Positions 33,362 to 42,021 of a stretch of DNA of 64,000 nt are shown piece after piece. Every line of letters begins with the position of its first letter. The stretch's first letter is position 1. The DNA comes from Thermostichus sp047461615 (GTDB lineage Bacteria > Cyanobacteriota > Cyanobacteriia > Thermostichales > Thermostichaceae). Below the pieces are notes generated by a model. That model ran no database searches, was not told the origin of the DNA, and saw nothing but the letters and a program-made list of their open reading frames with translations. The position numbers and the translations under genes are program-made. The stretch lies in NCBI RefSeq assembly GCF_047461615.1, contig NZ_JANSHI010000002.1, positions 124,001 to 188,000 of the forward strand. Reading direction: 5' to 3'.

Positions 33362-35383
33362 CTACTCGCAGCTTAAGACCAGCGTGCCTACGGCGTCGAT
33401 GCTGCCGGTCCAACCGGCTTCAATCACCACGGTAGCCTCCGGCATCTCCACAATTGCCGGCCCGCACAGTTGAAACCCCACCCCCATGTACCGCCGATTG
33501 TAGACGGGCACCGGCCGCATCCGGCCCCCAAACCAGGCCTCTCGTTTCCCCTGGAGGGGATCCCCCGGCAAGGGTGGGGGGGCCTGCAGAGGGACACAAG
33601 GCAAGGCCTGCACCGCCCGTAGGCGCAACTGGATCACCTCCACCTCTTGGTCAGGATCCTGCCAGCCGTAGCGCTGGCGGTGGGCTTGGTGAAACCGCTG
33701 CTCGAGGCGGGAAACCGGATCCGACAACTGGGCCGGGATCTCCAGCTCAAAGGACTGGCCGCGGTAGCGCAGATCCAAACTCAAGGAGAGCTCCGGCTCT
33801 TGCAGGTCGGCTTGTGCCTGGCGGATGAGGGGCTCAGCCCACTGAGCCAGAAGGGATCCTCCCCCCTCCCCCTCTAGCTGCCGCAGCGGTTGCAGGACGG
33901 CCCGCCGGTAGTCCCGCCGCAGATCGGCCAAAGCCATGCCCAGCGCCGAGAGGACACCGGCAAAGGCCGGGATCAAGATGCGGCGGATCCCCAGCTCTTC
34001 TGCTAAAGCACAGGCATGCATGGGCCCAGCTCCGCCAAAGGCCAGCAGGGCAAAATAGGCGGGATCCAAGCCTCGCTCCACGCTGATGACCCGCAAAGCC
34101 CGTGCCATGGCCACATTGGCTAGGGTGCGAATGCCAACGGCCGTCTCCTCCAAACTCAAGCCCAAGGGCTCCGCGAGCGTTCTGAGGGCCTGGCCAGCCA
34201 AGTCTCGCCGTAGGCAAACGGCATCCCCCAGCCAGCCCCCATCCGGCAGGTAGCCCAGCCAGAGGTTGGCATCGGTTACCGTGGGAGCCGTTCCCCCCCG
34301 ACCGTAGCAGGCCGGCCCAGGGTTGGAGCCGGCACTTTCCGGCCCCACCTGCAGCCCGCCCCCGGGTAGCAGGGAGGCCAGGGATCCGCCCCCAGCACTG
34401 ACCGTGTGGATGTCGATCTGGGGCTGCTGCACCGGCAGGCCGCACACTACCGCTGACGGGGTAACCTGGGGGATGCCGTCCTGAATGAGGGCCACATCGG
34501 TGCTGGTTCCTCCCATGTCCAGGCTAAGCAGATGGGAGTAGCCACTCAGCCGGCCCAAGTAGGCCGCTCCGTAAACGCCGCCCGCCGGTCCCGAAAGCAG
34601 CGCCACCGAGGCGTGGGCTGCTGCCTGGGCAAGGGAAGTGACGCCGCCGGAGGATTGCATGATCAGGGGTTCGGGGATCCCTCGCTGCCGGCAGCCCTGG
34701 GCCAAGCGGTGGAGGTAGCCCGCCAGTGCTGGGCTGAGGTAGGCATCAATGGCCGTGGTGCTGAAGCGCTCGTATTCCCGAAACTCTGGCGCCACCTCGC
34801 AGGAGAGGGAAACATGCAAGCTGGGAAAGGCCTGTCGCAAAGCCGCCCCCAAGCGCTGCTCATGCTCTGGGTAGAGGAAAGAAAACAGAAACCCCACCCC
34901 CACGGCGCGGATTCCATCCCGCTGTACCCGCTCCCCCACTTCCCGGACTACACGCTGGATCTCCTCCTCAGTTAGCGGCTCGACCACGCCACTGGCGCTG
35001 CAGCGCTCCTTCACCTCCAGGCAGTGGTGGCGGGGCACCACCGGCTCTGGCTTGGGCTGGGTGAGGTCGTAAAGGGAAGGACGGTTTTGGCGGCCAATGG
35101 CCAGCACATCCCGAAAGCCCGCCGTGGTCAAAAAGAGAGTGGGGGATCCCTTGCGCTCCAGGAGGGCGTTGGTGGCCACGGTCATGCCATGGCAGAACAC
35201 GTCCACCTCAACTGGGCCCAGCTTGTCCAGGGCAGCGAAGACCCCCTCTTCCGGGCTAGGGGTGGAGAGGACCTTGGCCGTCCGGATCTGGCCCTCCTGC
35301 AGCAGCACCAGATCGGTAAAAGTGCCTCCCACATCGATCCCCAGGCGGGTCGGGATCCCTCGTTGGCTGCCGACAGTGGACAT
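33362..35383 (-). CDS. hyuA: Hydantoinase A / 5-oxoprolinase-type ATPase subunit
   Basis: 673 residues. N-terminal actin-like ATPase motif LGIDVGGTFTDLVLL, then CHGMTVATNALLERKGSPT, LLSLDMGGTSTDVALI and FGGAGPMHACALAEELG, all typical of HyuA. With HyuB, these proteins hydrolyse hydantoins or 5-oxoproline using ATP. No hyuB is adjacent, so the partner would have to be elsewhere, or the protein acts differently. It is convergent with tRNA-His and follows a membrane-protein gene by a small gap. Confidence 0.88.
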   Translation of the reverse strand: MSTVGSQRGIPTRLGIDVGGTFTDLVLLQEGQIRTAKVLSTPSPEEGVFAALDKLGPVEVDVFCHGMTVATNALLERKGSPTLFLTTAGFRDVLAIGRQNRPSLYDLTQPKPEPVVPRHHCLEVKERCSASGVVEPLTEEEIQRVVREVGERVQRDGIRAVGVGFLFSFLYPEHEQRLGAALRQAFPSLHVSLSCEVAPEFREYERFSTTAIDAYLSPALAGYLHRLAQGCRQRGIPEPLIMQSSGGVTSLAQAAAHASVALLSGPAGGVYGAAYLGRLSGYSHLLSLDMGGTSTDVALIQDGIPQVTPSAVVCGLPVQQPQIDIHTVSAGGGSLASLLPGGGLQVGPESAGSNPGPACYGRGGTAPTVTDANLWLGYLPDGGWLGDAVCLRRDLAGQALRTLAEPLGLSLEETAVGIRTLANVAMARALRVISVERGLDPAYFALLAFGGAGPMHACALAEELGIRRILIPAFAGVLSALGMALADLRRDYRRAVLQPLRQLEGEGGGSLLAQWAEPLIRQAQADLQEPELSLSLDLRYRGQSFELEIPAQLSDPVSRLEQRFHQAHRQRYGWQDPDQEVEVIQLRLRAVQALPCVPLQAPPPLPGDPLQGKREAWFGGRMRPVPVYNRRYMGVGFQLCGPAIVEMPEATVVIEAGWTGSIDAVGTLVLSCE

Positions 35384-35410
35384 GACTCGTGGGCGCAGGC
35401 TAACCCCTCC

Positions 35411-36790
35411 CTAGCTCTTTGACTCGGCTTCCAGGGCCTGTTCTTGCTGCACAAGCTGACGGAAGGCCGGCTCGTCCAAGCGGTAGTCCCGCTGCTCGAT
35501 GAGATCCCGGTCAGTAGAGTAGATGGTGTCCGCTTCCTGCACCACCTCCTGGCGGCGGAAGTGGCGGGCAAAGTCAAGCTTGCGCCGCAGCACCTCCGAG
35601 GGACGCTGCAGTTGCTCTTGCCAAAACCGCCGAATGCGATTGCGGCGCTCCACTCCCTGGTTGCGGAATTGCAAGGTCAACCAACGCACCGTGGGCACTG
35701 CCAAAAACAGCGTGCCGTAGAGGAAGAGGAATCCAATCAGCGGGTAGATAAACGCCAAAAAGGCATTGCTCCCAGCGGCAGCGGCCACCTCCTCCCGCGC
35801 CCCATAGAGAATGGCCGCCAAGAAGAAATTGAGCACACCCAAGCCGGCGGCTAGGGCCAGCTGCCCAGGGGTGGCGCGGCTAAACACCCAAGGTTTTTCT
35901 TGCAACACCTCGGGAAGCCGCTGCCGTGGGCCTTCGGCGGCCGTTACCTGCAGCTCTGGAAAGCGATAGACGATATCTCCCTCCTCGCTTACCTCCGGCT
36001 GGCCGTCAAACTTGAGCAAAATGGGCAGCATGTAGTCTTCGTACTCCAGGGCAGGAGCTCCCGGCTCCACATCCAGGTAGGGCAACACCTGCTCGGCGGC
36101 AATGACTCCCCCATTGGCGCGGATGAGCTGGCCAATGAGGGCATAGCGTTCTTCTTCCAGGTTGGCATTGGGATCCCCGTCGCCAAACAGGAAGCTGTAG
36201 ACCGCCTCGAGAAAGTTCATCTCCGCCTTTTCCTGGGGGGGTTGCGCCAGACCAGAATAGCCCCCGTAGGGACCCCAGAAGGGGTTGCCTACCCACAGGT
36301 CGGGAACGTAGAAGAGCCCCACCCCTCCCGAGCGGCTGCGGCTATCCTCCTCACGGCTGCTCCTACTGCTCTGCAGAGCCATCAAGGCCAGAGTAATGAA
36401 GACAATTGACACTACCAGCAGGATGCCAAAGGAAATGCGCAGGCCGTAGAGAAACCCTCCCCAAAGCCGGCGCCGCAGGGCTGCCAGCCGGTCCTGTTGC
36501 TCCTTGCGCTGGAGAATGCTGCGAAAGTCGGGCGGGAAAACGTAGGCGATCTCTCCCTGCCGCGAAACCTGAAGATGCCCCCCTGCCTTTTGGGCCAACT
36601 GCAGCAACTCTTGCTTGGCCTCCTCTAAGGCCAGGCCTGTGGTGGAGGCGATGTCTCCCAACGTAACCCGCAGGCCCAGCCGCTCTACTGCCTCCATAAC
36701 CAAAGTCTGTGCCGCCACCGTCAACCTCCGCTTCTGCCTGCTGTTAACCCGCCAGCTCCCTGTTTCCAGTATCTCTCCTGTGCTGGGCAT
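35411..36790 (-). CDS. Conserved cyanobacterial/plastid-type membrane protein
   Basis: 459 residues. A winged-helix-like N-terminal part (LGLRVTLGDIASTTGLALEEAKQ) precedes a transmembrane segment (about residues 113-135), a central soluble region with EMNFLEAVYSFLFGDGDPN and RYALIGQLIRANGGVIAAEQ, then two further hydrophobic segments (about 313-335 and 350-372), and a charged C-terminal tail. Homologues occur across cyanobacteria and in plant chloroplasts, from memory. Function not established. It lies between hyuA and a TPR gene, all on the minus strand. Confidence 0.7.
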   Translation of the reverse strand: MPSTGEILETGSWRVNSRQKRRLTVAAQTLVMEAVERLGLRVTLGDIASTTGLALEEAKQELLQLAQKAGGHLQVSRQGEIAYVFPPDFRSILQRKEQQDRLAALRRRLWGGFLYGLRISFGILLVVSIVFITLALMALQSSRSSREEDSRSRSGGVGLFYVPDLWVGNPFWGPYGGYSGLAQPPQEKAEMNFLEAVYSFLFGDGDPNANLEEERYALIGQLIRANGGVIAAEQVLPYLDVEPGAPALEYEDYMLPILLKFDGQPEVSEEGDIVYRFPELQVTAAEGPRQRLPEVLQEKPWVFSRATPGQLALAAGLGVLNFFLAAILYGAREEVAAAAGSNAFLAFIYPLIGFLFLYGTLFLAVPTVRWLTLQFRNQGVERRNRIRRFWQEQLQRPSEVLRRKLDFARHFRRQEVVQEADTIYSTDRDLIEQRDYRLDEPAFRQLVQQEQALEAESKS

Positions 36791-36823
36791 CGGCGAGAGG
36801 ATTCCCTCTTGGCAGCCGCTAAG

Positions 36824-37345
36824 CTAGGGCAGCCAGGCCAGGGTTGCCAGCAAGGCCGAGAGGATTCCAATCAACACCCAATTCAGCCGTTGGGTATTCA
36901 CCGAGGGAGCGGCCTGGGAAGGGAGGGGAGCGGGGGACGTGGGCCGAGATCCCCGCGGGCGAGGGCGTTCATAGACTAGAAGTCGGCTTTCAGGCTTGGC
37001 CTCTTCCAGGTGGCTGAGATCGGGGATTTGGATCAACCACTCCGCTGGGCGGCGTAGACGGGGAGCCTGCCAGATGCTCAACACATAGCGCGCCTGCTGG
37101 GCAAGCTCGGGATCTGGACTATATAGCAAGCTCTGCACCAGGCGGACGGCCTCCTCGGTTTCTCCAAGCGCCTCCTGCGCCAAGGCCTGCCAGAGCCGCA
37201 GCTGGCCTGCCTGGGGATAGCGACCTTGGGCCTGTTTGGCCTCCTCCAAGGCCTGTCGGTATTGTCCCCGCTCAAAGCTGGCTTGAATTCGGGCCAGGTA
37301 TTGGGGCAAGGGCAAGTCTGGGGCCGGGATCGACTCGGAGTCCAC
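36824..37345 (-). CDS. Tail-anchored TPR-like protein
   Basis: 173 residues from GTG 37345, with AGGGAGG ahead. The N-terminal half has one or two TPR-like helical hairpins (ARIQASFERGQYRQALEEAKQA; LRLWQALAQEALGETEEAVRL). A Pro/Arg-rich linker leads to a single C-terminal transmembrane helix (WVLIGILSALLATLAWLP), so the protein would be tail-anchored with the TPR part in the cytosol. Partner unknown. It follows the phycobiliprotein lyase gene by 9 bp and may be cotranscribed with it. Confidence 0.65.
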   Translation of the reverse strand: MDSESIPAPDLPLPQYLARIQASFERGQYRQALEEAKQAQGRYPQAGQLRLWQALAQEALGETEEAVRLVQSLLYSPDPELAQQARYVLSIWQAPRLRRPAEWLIQIPDLSHLEEAKPESRLLVYERPRPRGSRPTSPAPLPSQAAPSVNTQRLNWVLIGILSALLATLAWLP

Positions 37346-37354
37346 GCAGCCTCC

Positions 37355-37909
37355 CTAGGTCAGCTTTTGTTCCACCCCAAACCCCACCAGGAGTACCTCC
37401 TGCAGCGGCTGGCCTTGAGGTGGGCGCCGGTAGTTGAGGATCTGCCGCAGGCGCAGGCGGGGGTTGAGCAGGGTGATGGTATCTACGGAAACAACGTGGG
37501 TGTAGGTGGTGGTCATCACCAGTTGCAGGGATCCCGGATCGAAGCGGAAGTCGGCCACCATGGGCCGCTCTTCCTCATAGGCGCGATCGCGCAGGTAGTC
37601 GCCTTCCAGCCCGCGGGGGCCCTCTCGCCGGGGCACAAACAACATGTTTAGCTCTTGCCCGACCTCCTCCCCCTTTTCGGAGACAGTCTCAAAGGCAAGG
37701 TGAAAGCCCAGGAAGCCGTCGACGCCGTGGTTGGGGTAGTTGTTGTCGGCCAGGACCTTCTCCTTGAGCTCAGGAGTGAGGGTGCGAATGGTGAACTCGG
37801 TGCGCGAGCGCTCCACCTCCCCTCGATCCAGGTAGTGATAGGTACGCTCGGTGTGCCAGGCGCCAATACAGCAGTTGAAGAAGTGGTGAAACTGTTGGAG
37901 GGCGTTCAT
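37355..37909 (-). CDS. Phycobiliprotein lyase of the CpcS/CpeS family
   Basis: 184 residues, typical for the CpcS/CpeS lipocalin-like lyases that attach bilins to Cys of phycobiliproteins. Visible features are the N-terminal helix and GAWHTERTYHYLDRGEVERS (matching G-x-W-x-S-x-R-T), then GFLGFHLAFET, the RPMVADFRFDP strand, and TTYTHVVSVDTITLLNPRLR near the end. The exact subunit specificity cannot be told. It sits away from phycobilisome structural genes, as usual for these lyases. Confidence 0.8.
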   Translation of the reverse strand: MNALQQFHHFFNCCIGAWHTERTYHYLDRGEVERSRTEFTIRTLTPELKEKVLADNNYPNHGVDGFLGFHLAFETVSEKGEEVGQELNMLFVPRREGPRGLEGDYLRDRAYEEERPMVADFRFDPGSLQLVMTTTYTHVVSVDTITLLNPRLRLRQILNYRRPPQGQPLQEVLLVGFGVEQKLT

Positions 37910-38004
37910 GCCAAAGGGCTCGAGAGCAGGGCTGAGTTGACACCAAGCCCGATCCTAAACCGAATCGAAGACAAACAGGCACCCCAATCCCTGCAGCAGA
38001 TGCC

Positions 38005-39279
38005 TCAGGTGGGGATCCCCTGGACCACGGACAAAGTCGCCCCCAGCAGTTCCAGAGCCCGCTGCAACTGGCGATCCTCAGGGTCGCCCAGGGTTTCTGC
38101 CGTTAGGGGAACGGGGCCCTCGCCCACCACCACATCGGGCTGGATCCCTTGGCGGTGAATGTCGCGGCCGTTGGGGGTGAGGTATTTGGCAGTCGTCACG
38201 GCCAGCCCTGAGCCATCTGCCAGCTCCATCAGGGATTGGATCAGCCCCTTGCCGAAGGTGCGCGTTCCCACCAGTTGCGCCCGCCCGCTGTCCTGCAATG
38301 CCCCCGCCAAGACTTCGCTAGCGCTGGCACTGCCTTGGTTAACCAAGACCACTAGCGGCGCCTGGGTGAGAATTTCGCCGGTGGCAGGAATGCCTTCTAG
38401 AATGCCGTGGCGATCCTTCACCAGCACGATGTTGCCCTTGGGGATCCAAAAGCGGGCAATCTCAATGGCCGCCTGCAGCAGTCCTCCGGGGTTGTTGCGC
38501 AGATCCAGGAGGTAGCCCCGCACCCCTCGGGCTTCTGCCGCCTGGATAGCCTGGCGCACTTGGGTGGCTGCATTGCCGTTGAACTGGCTGAGGCGGATGT
38601 AGGCCACCAATCCCTGGGGCAGCTCAAAGAAAGCCGTGCGCACCGGGTTAATGAGGATTGACTGCCGCACCAGCTCCACCTCCCAGATGCGCCCCTGCCG
38701 CCTTAGCCGCAGGCTAACGGTTGTACCGCTAGGGCCGCGCATGCGCTCTGCCACCTCGTCCAAGCTCAGCCCCGCCACTGGCACCTGATCCACTGCCAAG
38801 ATCTCATCCTGGGGCTGGATCCCGGCCCGCTCGGCAGGGGTGCCCTCCATGGGAGCAATAACCCGCACCGCCCCCTGCTCGTCGATGGCAATCTGCAGGC
38901 CAACACCGCTCAGCTCGCCGGCAGTAGAGGTCTGCAGACTGAGGTAGTGCTCCCGATCCAAAAAGCGGGTGTAGGGATCCCCCAGGGTGGCCAACATCTC
39001 TTCAATGGCCCGATAGGTTTCCTGACGATTCTTCAAGGGCCGCGCCAGAAAACGCTGCCGCACCTGCCACCAGTTTTGCCCGTTAAACCCCGGATCCACG
39101 TAGGCCCGATCCACATACGCCCAAGCCTGGGCCAGCAGTTGCTGCTCTTCTCCCCAGCGGCTGGCCTGAGCTCGGTAGGCGCCAGTGCCTAAACTTGCCC
39201 AGAGCAGGCACCCCAGCAGCAGAATGCGGAGAACCCAGCGGATCCCCCACTCTTTCTTCTTTGGCTTTGGCGCAACCAT
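38005..39279 (-). CDS. ctpA: Carboxyl-terminal processing protease (S41)
   Basis: 424 residues from ATG 39279. An N-terminal signal/anchor segment is followed by a PDZ domain (VGLQIAIDEQGAVRVIAPM; AGIQPQDEILAVDQ) and the S41 catalytic core with Ser in LVNQGSASASE (about residue 317) and Lys in TRTFGKGL (about 341). CtpA in cyanobacteria and plastids trims the C-terminus of the photosystem II D1 precursor; a paralogue with other substrates is possible. It is divergent from petB, a linkage seen in other cyanobacteria. Confidence 0.9.
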   Translation of the reverse strand: MVAPKPKKKEWGIRWVLRILLLGCLLWASLGTGAYRAQASRWGEEQQLLAQAWAYVDRAYVDPGFNGQNWWQVRQRFLARPLKNRQETYRAIEEMLATLGDPYTRFLDREHYLSLQTSTAGELSGVGLQIAIDEQGAVRVIAPMEGTPAERAGIQPQDEILAVDQVPVAGLSLDEVAERMRGPSGTTVSLRLRRQGRIWEVELVRQSILINPVRTAFFELPQGLVAYIRLSQFNGNAATQVRQAIQAAEARGVRGYLLDLRNNPGGLLQAAIEIARFWIPKGNIVLVKDRHGILEGIPATGEILTQAPLVVLVNQGSASASEVLAGALQDSGRAQLVGTRTFGKGLIQSLMELADGSGLAVTTAKYLTPNGRDIHRQGIQPDVVVGEGPVPLTAETLGDPEDRQLQRALELLGATLSVVQGIPT

Positions 39280-39397
39280 AGACGGCAAGACGCTAAGAAA
39301 AGTTAACGTATATGAACAAGACGCAATATCGAAACCTGTTTTGCCAGCGAGAATGCGGATTCCTGCCCCCGAGCTGAGCCTAACTTAAGGAAGTCGT

Positions 39398-39412
39398 TAA
39401 CAAATTGTGTTA
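39398..39412 (+). promoter_or_regulatory. Inverted repeat upstream of petB
   Basis: TAACA - AATTG - TGTTA is a perfect 5-bp inverted repeat in an AT-rich patch about 88 bp before the petB start, in the 220-bp ctpA/petB divergent region. It may be an operator or part of the petB promoter. No known consensus was matched. Confidence 0.4.
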
Positions 39413-39499
39413 CAGTGCTGGTTGAGGTGGGGCTGTCCTCCACCGTGGAGTGACTTTCTCCTGCCGGGGAGATACCGAGAAATTGGAAAGAAAGGTACC

Positions 39500-40147
39500 A
39501 TGGGCAAAGTTTACGATTGGCTAGACGAGCGGCTAGAGATTACGCCCTTCGTCGACGACGCAACCGGAAAATTCATCCCGCCGCACGTTAACATCTTCTA
39601 TTGCCTTGGCGGCATTACGCTGGTGTGCTTTCTCATTCAGTTTGCCACCGGCTTTGCCATGACGTTTTACTACCGTCCGACGGTGGCCGAGGCCTTTGAG
39701 TCGGTCAACTACATCATGACCCAGGTCAACTTCGGCTGGCTGCTGCGCTCCATCCACCGCTGGAGCGCCTCCATGATGGTGTTGATGATGATTCTGCACA
39801 CCTTCCGGGTTTACCTGACCGGTGGGTTTAAAAAGCCCCGCGAGCTGACCTGGGTCACCGGCGTGATCTTGGCGGTGCTGACGGTTTCTTTCGGGGTTAC
39901 GGGCTACTCTCTGCCCTGGGATCAGGTGGGCTACTGGGCAGTCAAGATCGTCTCGGGAGTGCCCAGCGCTATCCCGGTGGTGGGTGATGCCCTGGTTCAG
40001 CTTATCCGCGGTGGCGAGGCTGTTGGCCAAGCTACCCTTACTCGTTTCTACAGCCTGCACACCTTTGTCCTGCCTTGGCTGACGGCGGTCTTCATGACCA
40101 TGCACTTTTTGATGATCCGCCGCCAGGGCATTTCTGGACCCCTGTGA
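39500..40147 (+). CDS. petB: Cytochrome b6
   Basis: 215 residues from ATG 39500 (MGKVYDWLDERLEI); the open frame runs upstream but the family starts here, after GAAAGG. Cytochrome b6 carries the two b haems and the c-type haem of the b6f complex that links photosystems II and I. It shows four helices, the haem-ligand histidines in LRSIHRWSASMM, LHTFRVYL and FYSLHTFVLP, and NIFYCLGG with the conserved Cys for haem c. petD follows after 67 bp as an operon. Confidence 0.98.
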   Translation: MGKVYDWLDERLEITPFVDDATGKFIPPHVNIFYCLGGITLVCFLIQFATGFAMTFYYRPTVAEAFESVNYIMTQVNFGWLLRSIHRWSASMMVLMMILHTFRVYLTGGFKKPRELTWVTGVILAVLTVSFGVTGYSLPWDQVGYWAVKIVSGVPSAIPVVGDALVQLIRGGEAVGQATLTRFYSLHTFVLPWLTAVFMTMHFLMIRRQGISGPL

Positions 40148-40214
40148 TCCAGGGCTGGTTGGATCCCCTACTTTCCCTTGCTCAACCCTTTTGCCCCAGA
40201 CAAGGAGAACTGCT

Positions 40215-40727
40215 ATGCCTGTCTCGAAGCAAGCGCTGGCGACTGAGGTTATTACACGCAAAGTTGACCTGGACAACCCCAAAGTTTTGGCCAAGCTGAA
40301 GAAGAACATGGGCCACATGACCTACGGGGAGCCCGCTTGGCCTAACGACTTGCTCTTTATGTTCCCGGTGGTCATCCTGGGCACTATTGGGGTGATTGTC
40401 GGCCTGGCGGTTATGGATCCCGCGGGTGTAGGCGAGCCGGCAGATCCCTTTGCCACGCCCCTGGAAATTCTTCCCGAGTGGTACCTCTACCCTGTGTTCC
40501 ACATTTTGCGCGTTGTTCCCAGTAAGCTGCTGGGCATTGCCCTGATGTTGGCTATTCCCGTGGGCCTTTTGTTTGTGCCTTTCATTGAAAACGTCAACAA
40601 GTTCCAGAACCCGCTGCGCCGTCCAGTGGCGACGACGGTGTTTTTGATTGGCACTTTGGTAACCCTGTATCTAGGCATTGGCGCCACTCTGCCGCTGGAC
40701 AAGTGGGTTACCCTGGGCCTGTTCTAG
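40215..40727 (+). CDS. petD: Cytochrome b6f subunit IV
   Basis: 170 residues from ATG 40215, supported by AAGGAG 7 bp ahead. Subunit IV completes the quinol site of cytochrome b6f (PEWYLYPVFHILR). The usual protein is about 160 residues; here about 10 extra residues (MPVSKQALATEVI) precede the conserved KVDLDNPKVLAKLKKNMGH. Three transmembrane helices follow, ending LGLF. It is cotranscribed with petB and closed by the hairpin at 40752. Confidence 0.97.
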   Translation: MPVSKQALATEVITRKVDLDNPKVLAKLKKNMGHMTYGEPAWPNDLLFMFPVVILGTIGVIVGLAVMDPAGVGEPADPFATPLEILPEWYLYPVFHILRVVPSKLLGIALMLAIPVGLLFVPFIENVNKFQNPLRRPVATTVFLIGTLVTLYLGIGATLPLDKWVTLGLF

Positions 40728-40751
40728 AGAGCCGAATATTGATAACTCTAG

Positions 40752-40787
40752 GTGCAGCAGGCTGATGGCCAAGCTGCACTTTTTTTA
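40752..40787 (+). terminator. Rho-independent terminator of petBD
   Basis: GTGCAGC (40752-40758) - 14-nt loop - GCTGCAC (40773-40779), followed by eight T residues. It is a clear intrinsic terminator 25 bp after petD. Confidence 0.92.
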
Positions 40788-40873
40788 GGGGAACTTTCCC
40801 GGGGGACTTTTCGGCAAACCTGTGGGCAAGGGGATGGTAATATCGCTACGCACTCCTCTTGCGGGGACCGCCC

Positions 40874-41989
40874 ATGAGCGTTTCTTCTTCTGCTGCTCAA
40901 ACCTATCGGATTACTGCCCTAGCCGGCGATGGGATCGGCCCTGAGATTATGCAGGTGGGTCGGGCAGTTTTGGACGCCGTTGCCGCTCAGATGGGGTTTT
41001 CCCTCCAGTGGCAGGAGGGCCTAATTGGCGGAGCAGCCTACGAGGCCACGGGGGATCCCTTGCCCCCGGAGACCTTGAAAATGGCCCAGGAAAGCGATGC
41101 CGTTTACTTGGCAGCAGTTGGCGACTTTAAGTACGATACCCTGCCGCGCCAGAAGCGACCGGAGCAGGCTTTGCTGGGCTTGCGGGCCGGCTTGGGGCTA
41201 TTTGCCAACTTGCGGCCGGTGAAGATCTTCCCCCAACTGGTGCAAGCCTCCTCCCTAAAGCCGGAGGTGGTTGCTGGGATCGACCTGGTGGTGGTACGCG
41301 AGCTCACCGGCGGCATCTACTTTGGTCAGCCCCGCGGGATCTTCGTCGATGCCCAGGGGTCCCGCCGCGGCGTCAACACCATGGCCTACAGCGAGGCCGA
41401 GGTGGATCGTATTGCCCGCGTAGCTTTTGAACTGGCCCGCAAGCGACGGCGCAAGCTTTGCTCGGTGGATAAGGCCAATGTGCTGGAGGTGTCGCAACTG
41501 TGGCGGGAGCGGGTTACCGCCATTGCCGCCGAATACCCTGACGTAGAGCTTTCCCACCTCTATGTCGACAACGCGGCCATGCAGTTGGTGCGCTGGCCAA
41601 AGCAGTTTGACGTCATCCTGACAGAAAACCTCTTTGGGGATATCCTCTCCGACGAGGCGGCCATGCTAACTGGCTCCATTGGCATGTTGCCTTCTGCCTC
41701 TCTGGGAGCTACCGGCCCAGGCCTCTATGAGCCAGTCCATGGCTCAGCTCCGGATATTGCCGGCCAAGACAAGGCCAACCCCATTGCCCAGGTGCTTTCT
41801 GGGGCAATGCTACTGCGCTACTCCTTGGATCAGCCCCAAGCTGCTGACCGCATCGAACAGGCCGTCGAGGCGGTTTTGGCCCAGGGCTACCGCACCGCCG
41901 ACATCTACTCGGAGGGGATGACCCTGGTCGGCTGCCGGGAAATGGGGGAAAAGATCCTGGCTGCCCTGGCTCAGCTGCCCGCCTCCTAG
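40874..41989 (+). CDS. leuB: 3-isopropylmalate dehydrogenase
   Basis: 371 residues from ATG 40874 (MSVSSSAAQTYRI). It catalyses the NAD-dependent oxidative decarboxylation step of leucine synthesis. Conserved blocks are LAGDGIGPEIM, the substrate Arg block LRAGLGLFANLRPVK, VVRELTGGIYFGQPRG, DKANVLEVSQLWRE, and LTENLFGDILSDEAAMLTGSIGMLPSAS. It ends about 30 bp from convergent ntcA. Other leu genes are not in the window. Confidence 0.97.
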   Translation: MSVSSSAAQTYRITALAGDGIGPEIMQVGRAVLDAVAAQMGFSLQWQEGLIGGAAYEATGDPLPPETLKMAQESDAVYLAAVGDFKYDTLPRQKRPEQALLGLRAGLGLFANLRPVKIFPQLVQASSLKPEVVAGIDLVVVRELTGGIYFGQPRGIFVDAQGSRRGVNTMAYSEAEVDRIARVAFELARKRRRKLCSVDKANVLEVSQLWRERVTAIAAEYPDVELSHLYVDNAAMQLVRWPKQFDVILTENLFGDILSDEAAMLTGSIGMLPSASLGATGPGLYEPVHGSAPDIAGQDKANPIAQVLSGAMLLRYSLDQPQAADRIEQAVEAVLAQGYRTADIYSEGMTLVGCREMGEKILAALAQLPAS

Positions 41990-41996
41990 CAGGTGT

Positions 41997-42013
41997 CTCT
42001 CAGCCGTTGAGAG
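41997..42013. terminator. Hairpin between convergent leuB and ntcA
   Basis: CTCTCA - GCCGT - TGAGAG forms a 6-bp stem in the 32-bp gap between the two stop codons. There is no T-run on either side, so its role as a bidirectional terminator is only suggested by position. Confidence 0.35.
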
Positions 42014-42021
42014 CTGGCCCC

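Noticed and set aside
39533..40318. Open frame antisense to petB
   Set aside because: Shadow of the highly conserved petB; His/Gln-rich low-information translation.
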